The notes under the pieces were generated by a model, which did no database searches, was not told the origin of the DNA, and saw only the letters and a program-made list of their open reading frames with translations. This document shows positions 59,371 through 64,000 of a stretch of 64,000 nucleotides of DNA, piece by piece (positions within the stretch are counted from its first letter, which is position 1; each line of letters opens with the position of its first letter). The DNA lies in assembly GCA_028289125.1 (NCBI GenBank), contig JAQGGZ010000010.1:62001-126000 (forward strand), read 5' to 3'. Source of the DNA: Candidatus Saccharimonadota bacterium. Lineage in GTDB: Bacteria; Patescibacteriota; Saccharimonadia; Saccharimonadales; UBA4665. The position numbers and the translations under genes are program-made.

Positions 59371-61323
59371 AATCTCAACAGTAACTACCAGCCGATGGGC
59401 GACCAGCCGACGGCGATCGACCAACTGACCCGAGGGCTCAAAGACGGCCTCCAACACCAGGTCTTATTCGGTGCGACCGGTACCGGTAAGACCTTTTCAA
59501 TGGCGAATGTCATCCAGAATTATAACCGTCCGTCGCTCGTCCTCTGCCACAACAAGACGCTAGCGGCCCAGCTCTACAGCGAATTTAAAAACTTCTTTCC
59601 CGATAACGCCGTCCACTATTTCGTCAGCTATTTCGATTACTACCAGCCGGAAGCGTACATCGCGCGTTCAGATACTTTCATTGAAAAGGACAGTCAGATT
59701 AATGAAGAGATCGATCGTCTGCGTCACGCTGCGACCAGTGCCTTGCTTAGTCGCAAGGACGTCGTCATCGTTGCCAGCGTCAGCTGTATCTACGGCATCG
59801 GTTCGGTCGACGACTATGGCGGATTGTCCGTAGAGGTCAAAAAGGGGGTACGGCTCGTCAGAGACCGCTTCCTGAGGCTCCTGACCGATATCCAGTACAA
59901 GCGCAACGACGTTGACTTTCACCGGAGCACCTTCCGTGTACGTGGGGACGTCGTCGACGTATTCCCAGCCGGTGAAGAGCTGGCGTACCGCTTCGAATTC
60001 TTCGGTGATGAAGTCGACCGCATCACCCGGCTTGACCCGCTGACCGGCGAAATCCTTAAGGAACTTGATGAATATAAAATTTTCCCAGGCTCCCACTATG
60101 TGACCCCACAGGACAAACTTAAGGTTGCCATGGGCAAGATCGAGCGTGAACTTGAAGAACGCCTGTTTCAGTTCCGCCAGCAGGGCAAACTGGTGGAAGC
60201 CCAGCGCCTTGAGCAACGCACCCGGTTCGACCTGGAAATGCTTGAAGAAACTGGCTTCGTCAAAGGCATTGAGAACTACAGCCGCTATCTGACTGATCGT
60301 GAGCCCGGTGAGCAGCCAGCGACATTATTCGATTATTTCCCGGACGATTTCTTGCTGCTGATCGATGAATCCCATATGAGCGTGCCGCAGGTCCGCGGAA
60401 TGTATAACGGCGACCGGGCGCGCAAAGAGGTCTTGGTCGAGCATGGCTTCCGTTTGCCCAGCGCACTTGATAACCGCCCGCTGACATTCTCCGAATTCGA
60501 ACGCCACGTCAACCAGGTCGTTTATGTCAGTGCCACGCCGGCCGAGTACGAACTGAGCCGCAGTCCCGAACCGGCCCAACAGATCATCCGTCCGACCGGT
60601 CTGCTTGATCCGAAGATTGAAGTCCGTCCCGTCGAAGGCCAGATCGATGATCTACTCGGGGAAATCAGGCAAACGATCGCCAAGAAAGAACGCGTCCTGG
60701 TGACGACCCTGACCAAGCGCATGTCAGAAGACCTGACCGAATACCTGAAGGATCTCAACATCAAGGTGGCGTATCTGCACAGTGACGTCGATACGCTTGA
60801 CCGAACAGATATCCTGCGTGACCTGCGCCTCGGTGTCTACGATGTTTTGGTGGGGATCAATCTGCTCCGTGAAGGACTTGACCTTCCCGAGGTCAGTTTG
60901 GTGGCTATCCTCGATGCTGATAAGGAAGGTTTCCTGCGGAGTGAGCAGGCGCTGGTACAGACGATCGGCCGCGCCGCGCGGCACGTCGAAGGCCGGGTCG
61001 TCATGTACGCCGACCGTATCACCAACAGCATGCGCCGGGCCATCGATGAGACCGACCGCCGCCGCGCCCTCCAGGAAGCGTATAACGAGGAACACAATCA
61101 GTCACCGATCGGCATCTCCAAAGCGATTGAGAAAGGCATGCGGCCTGATCTGCCAGAAGAGGCTAAGCGGGCCAAGCTTGATTTGAAGAAAATTCCGAAG
61201 GATGAGTACAAGTCGCTGATCAAAGATCTGACGGCTCAGATGGAACTGGCCAGCCAGAACCTGCAGTTCGAGCAGGCGGCCGAAATACGGGATATCATCA
61301 ACGATATCAAAGCGAAGGCGTAA
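59359..61323 (+). CDS. uvrB: Excinuclease ABC subunit UvrB
   Basis: The 654-residue protein has [36 protein letters not shown] (Walker A), the beta-hairpin [21 protein letters not shown], helicase motifs [46 protein letters not shown] and a C-terminal UVR motif ([17 protein letters not shown]). It loads at DNA lesions with UvrA. The GTG at 59359 is chosen because it agrees with UvrB N-termini and because TACAAT lies 6 nt upstream. It overlaps the convergent hydrolase by 17 bp. Confidence 0.97.
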   Translation: MSVFNLNSNYQPMGDQPTAIDQLTRGLKDGLQHQVLFGATGTGKTFSMANVIQNYNRPSLVLCHNKTLAAQLYSEFKNFFPDNAVHYFVSYFDYYQPEAYIARSDTFIEKDSQINEEIDRLRHAATSALLSRKDVVIVASVSCIYGIGSVDDYGGLSVEVKKGVRLVRDRFLRLLTDIQYKRNDVDFHRSTFRVRGDVVDVFPAGEELAYRFEFFGDEVDRITRLDPLTGEILKELDEYKIFPGSHYVTPQDKLKVAMGKIERELEERLFQFRQQGKLVEAQRLEQRTRFDLEMLEETGFVKGIENYSRYLTDREPGEQPATLFDYFPDDFLLLIDESHMSVPQVRGMYNGDRARKEVLVEHGFRLPSALDNRPLTFSEFERHVNQVVYVSATPAEYELSRSPEPAQQIIRPTGLLDPKIEVRPVEGQIDDLLGEIRQTIAKKERVLVTTLTKRMSEDLTEYLKDLNIKVAYLHSDVDTLDRTDILRDLRLGVYDVLVGINLLREGLDLPEVSLVAILDADKEGFLRSEQALVQTIGRAARHVEGRVVMYADRITNSMRRAIDETDRRRALQEAYNEEHNQSPIGISKAIEKGMRPDLPEEAKRAKLDLKKIPKDEYKSLIKDLTAQMELASQNLQFEQAAEIRDIINDIKAKA

Positions 61324-62347
61324 GCATACCGGAGATTTGCATCTCGCGGCTGAGCTTGTCGGCCGGCTTGTCAGCTTCAAAGGGTAAATCGTGGCCGCGC
61401 TTCGGAATGGCGACAAACCGCACGTTACTATGATTTCGAGCCAGGCGTCGCATACCTTTTTCTTCGCAGACGACATCTTTGAGCCCGTTAAGAATCAGAA
61501 TCGGAAAGCCCTGATCGGCGACAGAGTCTAACTGGGCTTCAGGAGTTCCTTCCAACAGATGTCCTATCTGGTGTGCCTCGGAGGGTACTTCGATCACGGC
61601 CTGCTTGAGCCAAGCGGCAAGCGCTGACGCCTGTTCCGGCCAGCGGTTGACCGGTTGTCTCAAAAGCATGCGGCCCAGGTCGTAGGTAAGCCGGGGCGTA
61701 AAACGGCTGCCCATGGTGCGCCAGGTCCGGCAGCTCTCAACGAGCGCCGAAGCGAAATATACCTGACCTTCGATGACCAGCGGCCGTCCTTCGTCATCAT
61801 TAAGTTGAGCAAGGTCATTGCTCTCCTGCGAGCCCATCGATGTACCGACAGTTGTCACAGCCTGACGGGCGGCGGTCGCCAGCAGCAAATCCAGACGTTG
61901 CTGGTTACGTTCATGCCGGGTCGAAGTGTCATGACCACGGACGCCTATGCCGTTCGAGCCGATCGTCGTGACGTCAGCCTCGGGAAAATGGCTGCTGAGT
62001 TGATCGTGAAATTTCCGGACGGTGCTATGAGTGATATGTTCACTGAGGCCGGGGAAGAAAACAAGGTTTTGGCGATGCGGACCGATCGGGGCACGGGTTC
62101 GTTCGATCAGCATGCGGGCGCCACCGATGGCTACGTCGTATAACGTCGCGTGGCGTACATAGTCGTCGCCGGGAGCGCTGACCTCACGGCACTCGAGCAT
62201 ATCGGCATCAGCGACGGTTCGCAAATCACGTGCGAATTGATCGTCATGGAGGTCATCACCGTCGGGGCAAAGGTCGGTGTATGGGAACGACTCTGTCAGT
62301 GCCCTCAGGGGCGCGGCAGTTTCGTAATCGAGTAGGGAAGCACTCAT
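61307..62347 (-). CDS. Alpha/beta hydrolase-like protein
   Basis: The 346-residue protein has a serine nucleophile elbow [11 protein letters not shown] (Ser within GxSxG), [15 protein letters not shown], a late [10 protein letters not shown] with an Asp and [10 protein letters not shown] with a His, so the Ser-Asp-His triad can be placed. An extra 90-residue N-terminal part and a long lid region are unusual. The substrate is unknown. The ATG at 62347 is preceded by a TTTACA-N17-TAGCAT promoter and no clear Shine-Dalgarno. Confidence 0.75.
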   Translation of the reverse strand: MSASLLDYETAAPLRALTESFPYTDLCPDGDDLHDDQFARDLRTVADADMLECREVSAPGDDYVRHATLYDVAIGGARMLIERTRAPIGPHRQNLVFFPGLSEHITHSTVRKFHDQLSSHFPEADVTTIGSNGIGVRGHDTSTRHERNQQRLDLLLATAARQAVTTVGTSMGSQESNDLAQLNDDEGRPLVIEGQVYFASALVESCRTWRTMGSRFTPRLTYDLGRMLLRQPVNRWPEQASALAAWLKQAVIEVPSEAHQIGHLLEGTPEAQLDSVADQGFPILILNGLKDVVCEEKGMRRLARNHSNVRFVAIPKRGHDLPFEADKPADKLSREMQISGMLTPSL

Positions 62348-62367
62348 CGTTTTTTGACTTTGACCTA

Positions 62368-62396
62368 ATGCTATTCCTCAATTCTAAAATTGTAAA
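62368..62396 (-). promoter_or_regulatory. Promoter for the alpha/beta hydrolase gene
   Basis: On the minus strand TTTACA (62396-62391), a 17 bp spacer and TAGCAT (62373-62368). The start codon is about 20 nt downstream, so the leader is roughly 15 nt. Confidence 0.5.
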
Positions 62397-62435
62397 GGCT
62401 TATTTTTCCTCTGTTATTTGATATACTGGGTGGAA

Positions 62436-62729
62436 ATGGCAACACTATCACGTGACGAAATCTTCAAGTTGGCCGCGCTTGCCCGACTGGCAATCAGCGA
62501 CGATGAAGCCACCGAATTCGAGGGGGAGATCAACGAGATCCTACAGTTCGTCGAACAATTGCAGTCCGTCGATGTAAGTGAGTTCGAACCGACCTCGCAG
62601 GTTACCGGGCTGACTAACGTTTCGCGAGATGACGCCGTCATCGATTATGGCTATACGGCGGATGATCTTTTGAAAAATGTTCCAGCTGTCGAAAATCATC
62701 AGATAAAAGTCCAGAGGATGGTCGGATGA
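62436..62729 (+). CDS. gatC: Asp/Glu-tRNA amidotransferase subunit C
   Basis: The 97-residue protein has LSRDEIFKLAALARLAISDDEATEFEGEINEILQFVEQL, then the ordered loop SEFEPTSQVTGLTNVSRDDAV and a C-terminal VENHQIKVQRMV, the length and pattern of GatC. It stabilises the GatA-GatB complex that converts misacylated tRNA. TATACT (62422-62427) precedes the ATG by 8 nt. Its stop overlaps the gatA start (ATGA). Confidence 0.93.
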   Translation: MATLSRDEIFKLAALARLAISDDEATEFEGEINEILQFVEQLQSVDVSEFEPTSQVTGLTNVSRDDAVIDYGYTADDLLKNVPAVENHQIKVQRMVG

Positions 62730-64000
62730 GCCAGTGGCTACCCATCGATGATATCGTCGAGCAGGTGCAGGCCGGTAAACTACGGGCTGTCGATTTGGTC
62801 GAGCAGGCTCTTCAGACCATCGAAGCCACAGCCGAGTTCGATGCCGTCATCGCGACGACAGCCGATCGGGCAAGACAGCGGGCAGCTGAGATTGATGCCC
62901 GGGTAGACCGTGGTGAGACCGTCGGCAGCCTGGCCGGGGTGCCTTTCATCGCCAAAGATAATTTTTTGACGTTCGGCAGCGAAACGACCGCTGCCAGCAA
63001 TATCCTGAAGGGATTCGAGGCGCCGTATCAGGCTACCGCTATCGAACGCCTCGAAGAGGCCGGTGCCATCTGTGTGGCCAAGGCTAACCTCGACGCCTTC
63101 GCGCATGGCTCGAGTACTGAAAACAGTGATTTCATGACTACGAAGAACCCGCACGACCCGACGAAAGTCCCGGGCGGATCATCCGGTGGTTCTGCCGCTG
63201 CAGTCGTGCTGGATATGGCGCCATTCGCGTTAGGTACGGATACGGGCGGCTCGATCCGTCTGCCGGCCAGCTTCTGTGGGGCTGTCGGATACAAACCTAC
63301 CTATGGGCTCGTATCTCGTTCGGGCGTTGTTGCCATGGCAAGCAGTACCGATGTCGTCGGACCGCTGACTCGTACTGTGGCAGACAGCGCGATCGTGCTT
63401 GACGTGCTAGCCGGAGTCGACCCGCTGGATAGTACCACTATCGAACGCGACGACGATTGCTACCAGGTGTCCACCGCCAGTCTCAAGGGCATGCGGATCG
63501 GCATTATCAAAGAGTATATGGACGAAAGTCTGTCGGATGAGATTCGTCAACCGATTACGGCCGCCATTGAGAAGATGCGTCAGGCCGGCGCTATTATCGA
63601 AGAGGTCAGTCTGCCGTCGCTGCCGCTTGCCCTGGCTTGTTATTACATCATCTGTCCGGCAGAGGTCAGCAGCAACCTTAGCCGTTATGACGGTCAGCGC
63701 TATGGCTTCAGTGACACTGAGGCTAACGATCTGTTCAGCAGTTATGCCGGCAGCCGCTCCAAAGGGTTTGGCAAAGAAGCCAAGCGTCGCATCATGATCG
63801 GCACGTATGTATTATCGAGCGGCTACTACGACGCTTATTATAAAAAGGCCCAGACGGTACGTACTAAGCTCATTAAAGAGTACGAAGCCGCTTTCAAAGA
63901 TTTTGACCTGCTTGTCGGCCCAACCGCACCGACGCCCGCTTTCGCGATCGGCAGTCATACTGCCGACCCGTTGCAGATGTATCTGACCGATATCATGACT
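62726..64000 (+). CDS. gatA: Asp/Glu-tRNA amidotransferase subunit A, 3' truncated by the window
   Basis: The ATG at 62726 overlaps the gatC stop. The frame stays open to the last base (425 codons, no stop). The amidase core has PFIAKDNF with Lys77, KVPGGSSGGSAAA with Ser152, and GTDTGGSIRLPASFCGAVG with the nucleophile Ser176. This is the Lys-cisSer-Ser triad of GatA. It releases ammonia from glutamine for GatB. Only about 50-60 C-terminal residues should be missing. A gatB gene, if linked, lies beyond the window. Confidence 0.96.
   Translation, partial: MSQWLPIDDIVEQVQAGKLRAVDLVEQALQTIEATAEFDAVIATTADRARQRAAEIDARVDRGETVGSLAGVPFIAKDNFLTFGSETTAASNILKGFEAPYQATAIERLEEAGAICVAKANLDAFAHGSSTENSDFMTTKNPHDPTKVPGGSSGGSAAAVVLDMAPFALGTDTGGSIRLPASFCGAVGYKPTYGLVSRSGVVAMASSTDVVGPLTRTVADSAIVLDVLAGVDPLDSTTIERDDDCYQVSTASLKGMRIGIIKEYMDESLSDEIRQPITAAIEKMRQAGAIIEEVSLPSLPLALACYYIICPAEVSSNLSRYDGQRYGFSDTEANDLFSSYAGSRSKGFGKEAKRRIMIGTYVLSSGYYDAYYKKAQTVRTKLIKEYEAAFKDFDLLVGPTAPTPAFAIGSHTADPLQMYLTDIMT

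Noticed and set aside
1-64000. CRISPR array or insertion sequence
   Set aside because: I saw no regularly spaced identical repeats of 25-40 bp with spacers, and no transposase motif in any plausible gene.

Overview
The window reads as a compact, gene-dense bacterial chromosome segment (standard code, TGA used as a stop). It is most consistent with Candidatus Saccharibacteria (TM7) or a close Patescibacteria relative. This is an inference from several features together: a split transketolase with RpiB, Rpe and class II aldolase but little other metabolism; very tight gene packing; many genes whose start codon sits 6-8 nt after a -10 box; and Patescibacteria-like surface proteins. I ran no database search.

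Layout. 1-1.4 kb: the tail of an unknown gene, a rhomboid protease and a frameshifted gene. 1.6-11.9 kb: five consecutive + strand genes for the cell surface. These are a 1910-residue repeat protein, two membrane-anchored DUF916/WxL-interacting-like proteins, a 365-residue protein sharing a C-terminal domain and terminal motif with the giant, and an Ig/PKD-like membrane protein. This resembles the WxL loci of Firmicutes but lacks the WxL motif, and is my best candidate for an undescribed system. 12-18 kb: small enzymes, secreted proteins, an eqolisin-like (G1) peptidase and a compositionally odd gene. 18-25 kb: stress and redox genes (ClpC-like ATPase, HdeD-like, DsbA-like, peroxiredoxin, glutaredoxin, Crp/Fnr regulator, Hsp20). 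25-27.8 kb: a looser, AT-richer stretch with small membrane proteins, a three-copy intergenic repeat, a 59-codon gene and tRNA-Gln with a duplicated 3' end.

27.8-41.8 kb: SGNH hydrolase, YggT, alpha/beta hydrolase, NodB deacetylase, RarA, DUF475/TerC-like, 3-methyladenine glycosylase, ZIP transporter, RmuC, a GH63/MGH1-like glycosidase, YajQ and PheS-PheT. 41.8-42.3 kb: a gene-free stretch full of inverted repeats, possibly a structured RNA. 42.3-50.8 kb: ABC exporter, FKBP, glutaredoxin plus thioredoxin reductase, an FNR-type reductase, an unknown anchored protein, GDPD, pyrophosphatase and Nudix. 50.8-57.5 kb: central carbon genes (gap-rpiB-rpe; split transketolase-fba; a PfkB kinase). 57.5-64 kb: an unknown protein, a LOG-like protein, UvrB, an alpha/beta hydrolase and GatC-GatA, the last running off the end.

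Together the genes suggest a host-dependent or fermentative cell that interconverts triose, pentose and hexose phosphates, keeps thiol redox balance through glutaredoxin, thioredoxin reductase and peroxiredoxin, makes Gln-tRNA by the GatCAB route or something related, and invests heavily in a surface apparatus. Two architectural traits recur. Start codons directly follow -10 boxes (predicted leaderless mRNAs). Convergent gene pairs overlap by exactly four bases at their stop codons.
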